Source: Lachnospiraceae bacterium
Lineage (GTDB): Bacteria; Bacillota; Clostridia; Lachnospirales; Lachnospiraceae
Assembly: GCA_024403235.1 (NCBI GenBank)
Contig: JAKSSF010000007.1
Span: forward strand, 27,810 to 91,809
DNA: 64,000 nucleotides
Direction: 5' to 3'
Under the pieces are notes generated by a model. The model had not been told where the DNA came from and ran no database searches. It worked only from the letters and a program-made list of their open reading frames with translations. Below are positions 37,009-44,970 of this stretch, piece by piece; position 1 is the stretch's first letter, and each line of letters begins with the position of its first letter. Position numbers and translations under genes: made by a program.

Positions 37009-38513
37009 TAATCATACTTTGCCGGTATCCTTATCTGTATTTTTGTTCCAATTCCCTCTTCTGTCTGTACATCAACCTGGTGCTTTCTTGGATAGAGCAC
37101 CTTTAAGAGCTGTTTGGTATTCATCAAACTGGTACCTGTATGCTCACTGGTTTTGCCGGTACCCATACCAATACCATCATCTTCCACAATCAAAATAAGT
37201 TCATTTTCTTCCAGTTTTGCTTCTACTCTCACATTGCCAGGACCATCCTTAGGCTCTATTCCATGCTCCACTGCATTTTCTACCAATGGCTCGATCATCA
37301 ATTTTGGAATTTTAAGTTTTCCCAAGGCTTCCTTATCGTAAAGAATCTGATAGGTCAAATCCTCTCCAAAGCGTTCCTCTTGTAACTGAAGATAAAACTG
37401 GATCAATTCCATTTCATCTTCTAATAAAATATAAATCTCTTTATCCTTAAAAATTTTACCTCTTACCAAAGCGGAAAATGCCATGAGACTTTGATACAAC
37501 GCATCATCTCCGCTTTCTAAGGCCTTAATACTAAGCATGGCAAGTATATTATATTGAAAATGAGGATTTAATTGAGACTGCAAATACTTTACTTCTGTTT
37601 TTACAGATAACAATTCCTTTTCATAGACCGCTTTATTTAAGCGAAATACTACCACTGCAATTCCAGCTAATATTAATACAGAAAAAACAAACAGGCTGAT
37701 GCCGATGCCTCCAAATCCATAATAAATATTGGAATTATCTATCATGGTATGGGAATAAAATCCAAAGGCATAACTAGCATCCTGTTCCATTCCTTTTCGC
37801 CCCAATAATGAATTTCCATGGGATAATAATTCGGTTTCTGCTTTACGAGAGGGATTTCGAAAACCAAATTTCCATACAGATAAATCGTACTTTTCGATAG
37901 GTGCAAAGATTTCTTCGATTTTATCCAGATTAATTGCCACTGCACAAACTCCTATGGAATTCATATCATCGTTATATATTTTAGATATAAGAACTTGCTC
38001 TGTACCGGTTTCCTGCGGAAAGAGCATATAGCCATCTTTTCCTGCTAAGAAAGTGCCTACCAATCCTTGAAATCTTTTATCATTCAGTTCCTGCATACTG
38101 GCAGTTTCCGGATAATAGCTAATCTTTATGTACTCACCAGTTTCTGCAAACAAATACACATCTGTTACAAAAGGGGACATCCCTGCACTACGGTTTCTCT
38201 CTGAAAATAAGTCAAAGCTTTTGATCAGTTCTTCCTGTGCAACTTCCTGCTCTGCTCCCGGACTTCTTAAATATTTTTGCAGCACACTACTATGTCTGAT
38301 GGACTTAATGCCATCCTCTATAAATTGCACATTGTCCTGCACCTGCCTGGTGGTACCGGTTAGTACATATTCCATGTTTCTTTCATTATTACCCGAATTA
38401 AACAACAGGAAAAAAACAATAAAGCCTATGCCTAGAATCATCAGGGCAAAGGCTGTTGTAGATACCACAAGCATATTTATTCGAGAGTCTATTCTAAATC
38501 GTTCTTTTTTCAT
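37008..38513 (-). CDS. Sensor histidine kinase, YesM type, operon 2
   Basis: A kinase of about 501 residues: a helix at about 12-36, an extracellular sensor region, a helix at about 255-280, QSQLNPHFQYNILA (His318) and an HATPase_c domain (NAVEHGIEPKDGPG, DDGIGMGTGK). The start is uncertain. I use the ATG ending at 38513 (MKKERF), which aligns with the paralogue, but a TTG two codons upstream is eight bases from a GAGG site. The sensor region diverges from the operon 1 kinase more than the catalytic part does, consistent with different ligands. Confidence 0.9.
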   Translation of the reverse strand: MKKERFRIDSRINMLVVSTTAFALMILGIGFIVFFLLFNSGNNERNMEYVLTGTTRQVQDNVQFIEDGIKSIRHSSVLQKYLRSPGAEQEVAQEELIKSFDLFSERNRSAGMSPFVTDVYLFAETGEYIKISYYPETASMQELNDKRFQGLVGTFLAGKDGYMLFPQETGTEQVLISKIYNDDMNSIGVCAVAINLDKIEEIFAPIEKYDLSVWKFGFRNPSRKAETELLSHGNSLLGRKGMEQDASYAFGFYSHTMIDNSNIYYGFGGIGISLFVFSVLILAGIAVVVFRLNKAVYEKELLSVKTEVKYLQSQLNPHFQYNILAMLSIKALESGDDALYQSLMAFSALVRGKIFKDKEIYILLEDEMELIQFYLQLQEERFGEDLTYQILYDKEALGKLKIPKLMIEPLVENAVEHGIEPKDGPGNVRVEAKLEENELILIVEDDGIGMGTGKTSEHTGTSLMNTKQLLKVLYPRKHQVDVQTEEGIGTKIQIRIPAKYD

Positions 38514-38574
38514 AGGCAAAAACGCATCCTCTTTTACAAGTTTTCCTAAAAAAATTGTAGCATAATCATGCAAC

Positions 38575-38606
38575 TACTGCCAGAGAATAATTTTTCTCTG
38601 GCAGTA
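38575..38606 (-). terminator. Hairpin between permease and kinase genes, operon 2
   Basis: A perfect 13-bp stem (TACTGCCAGAGAA / TTCTCTGGCAGTA) with a six-base loop. No U-tract follows on the minus strand, so it is more likely a processing or stability element separating transporter from regulatory expression. Operon 1 lacks an equivalent here. Confidence 0.6.
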
Positions 38607-38613
38607 ACTGTTC

Positions 38614-39465
38614 TTATCCTTTTACAGCACCTCCTGAAAGGGCCTCTATGAAGAATTTACTAAATACGCAATATAACACGATAGGCGGTAAGATGATAAC
38701 TACCATAGCCGAGAACAAACCGTTGTAGTTGGTTCTGAAGGCAGTTGAGAAGGTAGCTAACAATGCCGGTACGGTTAATTTTTCTTTTTGGATAACAATT
38801 AAGGAAGACCAATAATATTCATTCCAGTTATTCAAAAATGCCAATACACCTGCTGTCATAATACCCGGTCTGGCAATCGGAAATACTACATGAAACCAGG
38901 TTTGGAAATAGTTACACCCGTCAATCTGGGCTGCTTCTTCCAGTTCTCTTGGAATATTATCATAATAGTTTTTGATAACAAAGAAACTAACTGCCAATCC
39001 ACTGCAGGCATAGACCAAGATCAAACCTCCATGGGTGTTATATAAATGCAATTTATTGATTAAGTTATATACCGGAAAGGTTAGTGCTGTAGCAGGCAAA
39101 AACATGGTGGAATAGAGTGCCGCTGTTACCAGTTTTCTTCCAAAGAATTCCATTCTGGCAATAACATAAGCCGACATGGAAATCATAATAACACTGATGA
39201 CCACGGATACTACAGATACAAACAAACTGTTTTTGAAATATCGCATCACATGCAAATCTCTAAAGGTAGAAATATAGCCCTGCAAATAAATGGATTCCGG
39301 CAGCATAAAACCGGGTCTTGCCAAAGGATCCACCTTAAAGCTGGATAGCAACAGCCATACTAATGGAACTAAGGCAACAATCAATGCCCAGGCTAAAATC
39401 AGATAGGTAAAGAAACGGTCTTTTGCAGAAAGTAGTTTTACGGTGCTTTTCTTCTTTTTCATCAC
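38614..39465 (-). CDS. CUT1 ABC sugar permease, MalG type, operon 2
   Basis: A 283-residue, six-helix membrane protein with EAA loop EEAAQIDGCNYFQTWFHVVFPIARPG and C terminus IEALSGGAVKG. Its start overlaps the MalF-type gene by four bases (ATGA), and AAGGAG is upstream. As in operon 1, the energising ATPase is not encoded nearby. Confidence 0.95.
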   Translation of the reverse strand: MMKKKKSTVKLLSAKDRFFTYLILAWALIVALVPLVWLLLSSFKVDPLARPGFMLPESIYLQGYISTFRDLHVMRYFKNSLFVSVVSVVISVIMISMSAYVIARMEFFGRKLVTAALYSTMFLPATALTFPVYNLINKLHLYNTHGGLILVYACSGLAVSFFVIKNYYDNIPRELEEAAQIDGCNYFQTWFHVVFPIARPGIMTAGVLAFLNNWNEYYWSSLIVIQKEKLTVPALLATFSTAFRTNYNGLFSAMVVIILPPIVLYCVFSKFFIEALSGGAVKG

Positions 39466-40388
39466 GCTTTCTCTCCTTTCTTTGCCAATTTTCTTCTTAA
39501 ATCCGCGAAGGAAATTCCATATATTCCATTTACTGCAGCAATGATAATCAAGCCTGTTATAACCTGAATAACCGCTACGGTATTGGCTCTGCCGTACTGT
39601 GCTCTGGGAGAATTAACTGCCAATTCACGAATAATATAACTGATACTATAGGTACCTGCTGCACCTTTGGTTAAGAAGTAAACCTCATTGTACAGAAGAA
39701 AACCGGAGGTTGCTGCCAAAACCGATACCGTTCTTAAGGTGCCTTTTATCATGGGGATAACAATATGCCAATCCTGAGAAAATCCACTGGAGCCATCTAA
39801 TAGGGCTGCTTCTCTTATCTCTTCCGGAATAGCCATAATATTACCCAAAATCAAAAGAGTAGTGGTACCGGTAAAGAAAATGTATGCACCGGTCATCGCC
39901 CAAAAAGCAGGTCCTTCCAACAACAATATAGAATCATTAAAGCTACTGTTGAAGATCTTGATTAACGGATTGATAAAACCATAGGTTGGATTATATATCT
40001 GTAAAAATATCATGCCTACTGCTGCTGATGAAATCATACATGGCACAATATAAATATTCCTAATTAACTTTATACCCTTCATTTTACGAGAAAATCCGAG
40101 TGCCATAAGGGTTGCCACAGGGATTTGGAAAAATACACCCAGGAATGCCCAGGTAACAGAATTTCGAACTGCTTCCCAGAAATAGGGATAGGTACTGAAT
40201 ATGTATTTATAATTGTTCAATAGCTCTGCGGAAGACCACAAAGTTGGATTTGCTATATTGGTATAATCCCACTGACAAAACGAAGTATAGAATACGGTCA
40301 AAATCGGATATAGATAAAACATGCCAAAGGCTACAATAGTAGGCAAGAGAAATACAAAGATAAATATACTTCTTTTCATTTTCTGCAT
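39462..40388 (-). CDS. CUT1 ABC sugar permease, MalF type, operon 2
   Basis: A 308-residue, six-helix membrane protein. Its EAA loop is REAALLDGSSGFSQDWHIVIPMIKG and its C-terminal region is ITGLIIIAAVNGIYG. AAGGAGG lies eight bases before the ATG. It is partner to the overlapping MalG-type permease. Confidence 0.95.
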   Translation of the reverse strand: MQKMKRSIFIFVFLLPTIVAFGMFYLYPILTVFYTSFCQWDYTNIANPTLWSSAELLNNYKYIFSTYPYFWEAVRNSVTWAFLGVFFQIPVATLMALGFSRKMKGIKLIRNIYIVPCMISSAAVGMIFLQIYNPTYGFINPLIKIFNSSFNDSILLLEGPAFWAMTGAYIFFTGTTTLLILGNIMAIPEEIREAALLDGSSGFSQDWHIVIPMIKGTLRTVSVLAATSGFLLYNEVYFLTKGAAGTYSISYIIRELAVNSPRAQYGRANTVAVIQVITGLIIIAAVNGIYGISFADLRRKLAKKGEKA

Positions 40389-40426
40389 AAAATTTGCCTC
40401 CTTTTTGCTACATTTTTATAAGGTTA

Positions 40427-40450
40427 CACCCTGCCTAAAAAGGCAGGGTG
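40427..40450 (-). terminator. Intercistronic hairpin after the first binding-protein gene, operon 2
   Basis: A perfect 10-bp GC-rich stem (CACCCTGCCT / AGGCAGGGTG) with an AAAA loop in the gap between the receptor gene and the first permease gene. No U-tract follows, so 3'-end protection of the receptor mRNA is the likely role. Confidence 0.65.
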
Positions 40451-40492
40451 CAGGTTTTCTTTAAGATGAATGATTAGATTATTTTTGAAATA

Positions 40493-41797
40493 TTAGCCAA
40501 CGATAGCTACGATTTCATCTACTAACTTGTCATATCTTGCATCGATGTCTGCGCCAGATACTGCACATTCCATGAATGCGTTGATAATTGCTGCTTTGAT
40601 ATCGCCGTCCCATACTAAACCAGGAACCTGAACTTTTGCTGCGTTGCAAAGGTTACATGCTTCTGCAAGTTTTTCTACGCCACCTGCTGCGCCAAGTGCT
40701 ACTACATCAACAGTTGTGTTACAAGGGTTAGCCTGAACATCTGTGAAGATCTTTGCCTGAACTTCAGGACTTACCATGTATGCTAAGAATTCTAATGCAA
40801 GAGCTTCTTTTGCTTCACTCATACCAGATGCGATTGTGATACCGCCACCTGCCTGAAGGATAGAAAGGTTGCCAGGGAATAATGCAGGCTGAATTACATC
40901 AGCTAAACCTGCGTCGATTGCGCCAGCGTTCCAAACACCATTGTGAAGAACTGCTACAGTACCGTTTGCATTGAAGTCTGCCATCATGTTACCAACATCG
41001 TTAGTTGTATGGTCAGAACCATTTTTCTGATCAAGAGCTGCAACTGCTTTGAATGCGTTTGCAAATGCGTCTGATTTTACCATGTCTGCTGTCATAGGGC
41101 TTGTGATAAGGTCTGCATTGCCATCAGAAGCAAGTTTAGCTGTTAAAAGCTGTTCAGAAGACTGACCTGCGATGTATGCGTAATCTACGCTGTCAACTAA
41201 CTTCTCAAAGCCTTCCCATGTCTGGATATCGTCTACTGTTAAACCAGCACCTTCAACGATGTCTTTGTTGTACCAGATACCTCTGGTAAGAAGCTGATCA
41301 TGAACTGTGTAGATAGCGCCATCTACATCATTCTGTGTATAGTTGATACCAACTGCATCTTTCAAGCCGTTTGCATCGATATAAGGTTTTACATCTAATA
41401 ATAATCCGCCGCTGATTGCTGCTAACGGAACATCTGATCCAGCGTAATCGATGATATCAGGGAAAGAACCGCCTGCGATCATGTTCTGTGCGATTTCTGC
41501 GCCATTTTCTACTGGAACAGGTTTGAATTCTACAGGGCCATCTGAATGTGCTGCTGCGAATTCATCAAAAATGTCTCTCATTGCTTTTGCGGGAGCCCAT
41601 TCGCTCTCATCATGATAATAACCATGATAAAATTCTAATACTTCTTTGTCTCCTGTGCTTTCTGCCGGAGCTGCTTCCTCAACCGCTGCTTCTTCTGCAG
41701 GAGCGTCTGTTGCTGCTGGAGCGCTGCTGCCACAACCTGCAAGAACGCTGGTTCCAAATGCTGCAACTAATAATAAGCTTAATAGTCTACGTTTCAT
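40493..41797 (-). CDS. Family-1 sugar-binding lipoprotein, transporter receptor of operon 2
   Basis: A 434-residue lipoprotein with lipobox LAGC (Cys22) and an Ala/Glu linker. The binding domain begins VLEFYHGYYHDESEW and includes IWYNKDIVEGAGL, GTVAVLHNGVWNAGA and ALEFLAYMVSPEVQAKIF. It is the counterpart of the 33505-34884 protein and the first gene of operon 2, with a strong AAGGAGG site. A good promoter lies about 60-85 bases upstream. Codons are biased, as expected for an abundant receptor. The ligand is not evident. Confidence 0.93.
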   Translation of the reverse strand: MKRRLLSLLLVAAFGTSVLAGCGSSAPAATDAPAEEAAVEEAAPAESTGDKEVLEFYHGYYHDESEWAPAKAMRDIFDEFAAAHSDGPVEFKPVPVENGAEIAQNMIAGGSFPDIIDYAGSDVPLAAISGGLLLDVKPYIDANGLKDAVGINYTQNDVDGAIYTVHDQLLTRGIWYNKDIVEGAGLTVDDIQTWEGFEKLVDSVDYAYIAGQSSEQLLTAKLASDGNADLITSPMTADMVKSDAFANAFKAVAALDQKNGSDHTTNDVGNMMADFNANGTVAVLHNGVWNAGAIDAGLADVIQPALFPGNLSILQAGGGITIASGMSEAKEALALEFLAYMVSPEVQAKIFTDVQANPCNTTVDVVALGAAGGVEKLAEACNLCNAAKVQVPGLVWDGDIKAAIINAFMECAVSGADIDARYDKLVDEIVAIVG

Positions 41798-41855
41798 ACT
41801 TTATCCTCCTTTTTTATTGACTTGTGTCAAATATGTTTTGTTTGACTATGGGCTT

Positions 41856-41884
41856 ATTATACTAACAGATTGTTCGGATTTTAA
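41856..41884 (-). promoter_or_regulatory. Candidate promoter of operon 2
   Basis: Perfect TATAAT (41856-41861), a 17-base spacer and a weak TTAAAA -35 on the minus strand. Downstream, at about 41819-41832, is the dyad TTGACTTGTGTCAA. Its half ACAAGTCAA also occurs in the operon 1 leader near 34954-34962. Confidence 0.6.
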
Positions 41885-42189
41885 TACACTCAGATGACCG
41901 AAAAGTAGGATTATTTTTACCTGTTATATTTTGCTTATCTTTATATAAACTATTGCCAATCTTTCTATTTTGTAATACGATAAATTCACTAATGAATAAA
42001 TACTATTAAGGAAAATCTCTACATTCTTGTCCAGTTCGGACATTTTTCCGCTTGAAATAATGTTTTTTGTTTTGGGTAAAATTTTATATTTTTCATGATA
42101 TCTTAATTATCGCAGAGAATAATTCGGATATTCGATTTTTGCATTTCTATACAAATTCATTTTGTGTTATAATCGAAGGAGATTACTAT
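41885..42189. other. Intergenic region, no gene seen
   Basis: An AT-rich stretch between the operon 2 promoter and a small plus-strand ORF. Frames here are short and lack ribosome binding sites. The last 15 bases hold the CGAAGGAG site of the next ORF. No repeat or RNA structure was recognised. Confidence 0.5.
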
Positions 42190-42369
42190 ATGGGTAACAA
42201 AAGAAATCAGTGGCATCCGGCTTTTTATGCAGCTATGCAGTTGGAAAAAGTTGAAAATAAAGCGGATGCAATTATTGCTGAGAAGGATGCTCTTCTTGCT
42301 GAGAAAAATGATTTAATCGTATTATTGCAGGCACAGCTTGCAGAGGCACAAAAGAAAAGTAATGCATAG
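42190..42369 (+). CDS. Short Rpn-family derivative with the middle deleted
   Basis: A 59-residue ORF with an AAGGAG site eight bases before its ATG. The first part, NQWHPAFYAAMQLE, resembles the start of a family of PD-(D/E)XK transposase-like proteins common in Lachnospiraceae. The second part, ADAIIAEKDALLAEKND followed by LIVLLQAQLAEAQKK, resembles the coiled-coil tail of such proteins. The catalytic centre between them is absent, so this is probably an internal-deletion remnant that still has a translatable frame. It could still make a short coiled-coil peptide. Confidence 0.5.
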   Translation: MGNKRNQWHPAFYAAMQLEKVENKADAIIAEKDALLAEKNDLIVLLQAQLAEAQKKSNA

Positions 42370-42408
42370 TCAAATATGATATAAAATCCAAAAAGGATGG
42401 TGACTAAT

Positions 42409-42925
42409 ATGAGCGACAATAAACTGATTCAAAGCAGTCCGGAAATTCCGGATGACCTGAAAACTTACAGCACAGTCAGAGGTTATATTATTGCGGCCCA
42501 GAAGCAGGTATACTCTGCTGTTAATTCTGCCATGGTCATTGCTTACTGGAATATCGGAAAACAGATTTATGAAGCATGTGGTGAGAATGATCGCGCCGCA
42601 TATGGCAAACAGCTTCTGCAGTTTTTATCTGATAAACTGACTGCTGAATTTGGAAAAGGTTTTAATGTAAGGAATCTGCGAAATATGCGCCAGTTCTATA
42701 TAACATTTCCAATTCGGAACGCACTGCGTTCCGAATTGAGTTGGACGCATTACAGATCTTTGATGAAAGTGAGTGATGAAATTGCTCGTAATTTCTATTT
42801 AGAAGAAGCAGTGAAATCATAACAGACAGATTTTTGCAGCGAAGTATCTGCCGTATATGCCGACTAAGGAAGAACTGCGGCGAGAACTGAATCTGGACGA
42901 ATTTGAAAAATTAGCTTCGGTTTAA
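42409..42925 (+). pseudogene. DUF1016 (YhcG-like) nuclease gene, internally deleted
   Basis: The first part reads MSDNKLIQSSPEIPDD and then matches the DUF1016 N-terminal domain (QVYSAVNSAMVIAYWNIGKQI, YGKQLLQFLSDKLTAEFGKGF, NVRNLRNMRQFY, LSWTHYRSLMKV). The frame stops at 42822 after 137 residues. Immediately afterwards, in another frame, comes RQIFAAKYLPYMPTKEEL to ASV with a stop at 42925, the C-terminal end of the same family. The central PDDEXK catalytic domain is gone. A truncated product may still be made, but the nuclease is inactive by loss of its core. Confidence 0.8.
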
Positions 42926-42943
42926 CTTGCTTCGGTCTCGGCT

Positions 42944-43048
42944 ATGCGCTTGGTTGCAATAGCCGAAAAAAATAACCGCCCATCGTCCTTGAAACATTTG
43001 AGCGGTCATTTCCATTCAATATATTATCAGGCGAACCGTCATCGGTAA
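42944..43048 (+). pseudogene. Short toxin-like tail overlapped by a candidate antisense RNA
   Basis: From an in-frame ATG the plus strand encodes 34 residues, MRLVAIAEKNNRPSS then LKHLSGHFHSIYYQANRHR. The tail resembles what I remember as the end of small holin-like (type I toxin) proteins, but the usual N-terminal membrane helix is missing and no ribosome binding site is seen. It directly follows the DUF1016 remnant, so the toxin front was probably lost in the same deletion. Confidence 0.35.
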
Positions 43049-43054
43049 CACCTT
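42966..43054 (-). ncRNA. Candidate antisense RNA (type I antitoxin-like)
   Basis: A strong minus-strand promoter (43062-43090) would start transcription near 43054. About 75-90 bases later is a hairpin (42975-42981 with 43000-43006, 18-base loop, one G-U pair on the minus strand) followed by a run of seven T. There is no ORF in this span on the minus strand. The RNA would lie fully antisense to the toxin-like tail on the plus strand, as in type I toxin-antitoxin loci. Expression is untested. Confidence 0.5.
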
Positions 43055-43061
43055 TTTTATT

Positions 43062-43090
43062 ATAATAATTTTTTTATTCAATTATGTCAA
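43062..43090 (-). promoter_or_regulatory. Strong promoter of the candidate antisense RNA
   Basis: A perfect TTGACA (43085-43090), a 17-base AT-rich spacer and TATTAT (43062-43067) on the minus strand. It points away from the ATPase gene, whose stop is at 43134, and has no coding gene downstream, so a noncoding RNA is the simplest reading. Confidence 0.65.
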
Positions 43091-43133
43091 ACACAACTCT
43101 ACTTTCATAATCCACATTGACAAATAATTATTT

Positions 43134-44459
43134 TTACAGAAACATCGCCATATACAACGGCAATGTAATCATTTTTCCATCCACACCTACATTCTGGGAA
43201 GAAAGCTTATATCCCTTTATGATTTCTTCTTTTTTCAGTAAATTTACCAGGGTTTTTGCTCGTTTTCGTCCCGATTTTACTTCTATTGGAACAATACCAT
43301 CTTTATCTTCTATCAAAAACTCTAACTCTGCAGTGCTAGCTTCATTTCGATAAAAATAAATCTGATTATGTCCATTTTTATATAAAATATCTGCTACAAG
43401 AGCCTCATACAATCCTCCTTTAGCAGTACGAACTACCAGATTATCGGAAAGGTCTTCCATAATGTCATTTAATAAGCCATTTTTTAAAGAAAAATCATAA
43501 CTACTTATTAATAATCCTATATCTGTAGTGTACAAACGAAAATTATCCAAGATAAGATGATTTTCTAATGGATATTCTACGAAAGATACATTATTTACAA
43601 CCATTGCCATATTAGCATTGCATATCCAATCTATACTGGATTCAAACTTTCGTGCTGTTCCCTTTTTTTCTACTACACTAAATTGATATTTGTGATTATC
43701 TTTATTTAATTGGCGCGGTATAGATTTATAGCAACTTTCCGCCTTGATCTTTAAATCTGGCTTTGCATATCGCGCTATATCAGCAAGATAATCCCTATAA
43801 ATTCGCCTCTGAATTTCATCTGCCGCATAGTAATCTCTACCAGAAATAAAGGCATTTACAACCTCCGGCATCCCACCTATAACCATATAGTTCAAAAGAT
43901 ATTCCATCATTTTTTTATGGATTGCTAATGGGACTTCTTCTTTTTTTTCAAAATATTGCCTTACATTTTCGATGACATCCTCATCTACATCCAAAGCCCA
44001 TAAAAATTCCCGAAAATCTAACGAGGTCATATCTAAGTACTCTACATAACCTACTGGATAAGATGTTCCCCTTTTATAATTCATTCCAAGAGCTGAGCCA
44101 CTGGCAACTACATCTACAGAAGAATCTCCTGCAAGAAACTTAAGGGCAGTGATAGCATTAGGACACTCCTGTATCTCATCCAAAAACAGTAATGTCTTTC
44201 CATCAATAAATTGACACCCTTCCATGGTAAGTCTGATAGCGATTTTAATTGTATTTGCATCTAAAGCTCCAGCAAAAATATCCATATATTCAGGATGTTC
44301 CAAAAAATTCAACTCTATAAAAGAATCATAACATTCTTCTGCAAAGCGTCTTACAATATATGTTTTTCCTACCTGTCTCGCACCATTCACGATTAACGCT
44401 TTATTATTCTTTTGATCTTTCCACTTCTTTAATTTATCCATGGCTTTTCGTTTCAGCAT
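43134..44459 (-). CDS. AAA ATPase with C-terminal DUF4143
   Basis: A 441-residue protein. The AAA_14 domain (about 17-150) has Walker A NGARQVGKTYIVRRF and Walker B LLFLDEIQECP. The DUF4143 region (about 205-400) has YMVIGGMPEVVNAFI and ends with ELEFLIEDKDGIVPIEVKSGR, the PD-(D/E)XK-like core. These proteins are widespread and multi-copy in gut anaerobes; a defence or mobile-element link is often proposed but the function is unknown. It lies between remnants and has no operon partner. The plus-strand DNA after its stop holds the antisense-RNA promoter. Confidence 0.9.
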   Translation of the reverse strand: MLKRKAMDKLKKWKDQKNNKALIVNGARQVGKTYIVRRFAEECYDSFIELNFLEHPEYMDIFAGALDANTIKIAIRLTMEGCQFIDGKTLLFLDEIQECPNAITALKFLAGDSSVDVVASGSALGMNYKRGTSYPVGYVEYLDMTSLDFREFLWALDVDEDVIENVRQYFEKKEEVPLAIHKKMMEYLLNYMVIGGMPEVVNAFISGRDYYAADEIQRRIYRDYLADIARYAKPDLKIKAESCYKSIPRQLNKDNHKYQFSVVEKKGTARKFESSIDWICNANMAMVVNNVSFVEYPLENHLILDNFRLYTTDIGLLISSYDFSLKNGLLNDIMEDLSDNLVVRTAKGGLYEALVADILYKNGHNQIYFYRNEASTAELEFLIEDKDGIVPIEVKSGRKRAKTLVNLLKKEEIIKGYKLSSQNVGVDGKMITLPLYMAMFL

Positions 44460-44685
44460 AATATACCCCCTGGACTTTTTTGTCCTTATTTGAAAATCTC
44501 AATTATTACTCATTTACATTATTCTCTTATTATTTGGTATTATAGCCATTTCGCATATTTTTATCAAGATTTTTATGCACATATGCATATTTCCCATAAT
44601 AAAAATATGCATATTCGCACAAAGTGCAAAAAACAAGGCTGACAAATGAAGTAATCTCAAATGCCAGCCAGTTGCTACCTTTGAA

Positions 44686-44935
44686 AATTGCTTTTGAATG
44701 TCTAAAATGCCGGAATAGTTCTTATGTTCCATAAATCTTGCAACAACTGCCGGCATCCCACCTAAAATCATATATTCATGGATTCTATTTCCTTATAATA
44801 CAATCCCATAAGAGAACCCGTACAAATAACATCAAATCGTCCATCTAGAGAAAAAGATTTTAATGCAGTTGCGCAGCTTGGATTTGCTTGTAACCCATCT
44901 TCTCTAGGGCCACTCATTTTTCCCCACTTTGTCTC
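44686..44935 (-). pseudogene. Remnant of a second AAA/DUF4143 ATPase
   Basis: On the minus strand, NPSCATALKSFSLDGRFDVI followed by CTGSLMGLYYKEIES matches the segment after Walker B of the neighbouring ATPase (ITALKFLAGDSSVDVVASGS). After a stop and a frame change, MILGGMPAVVARFMEHKNYSG and DIQKQ match its DUF4143 start. The rest is lost and the frame runs into unrelated AT-rich sequence. It is a decayed paralogue truncated on both sides. Confidence 0.8.
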
Positions 44936-44970
44936 ATAGACTATAGAAAACCCTTTAGGAGTATATACCT

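Noticed and set aside
44514..44771. An 85-codon minus-strand ORF taken as a whole gene
   Set aside because: Only its first 28 or so residues match an ATPase/DUF4143 segment; the rest is AT-rich readthrough sequence, so it is part of a pseudogene.
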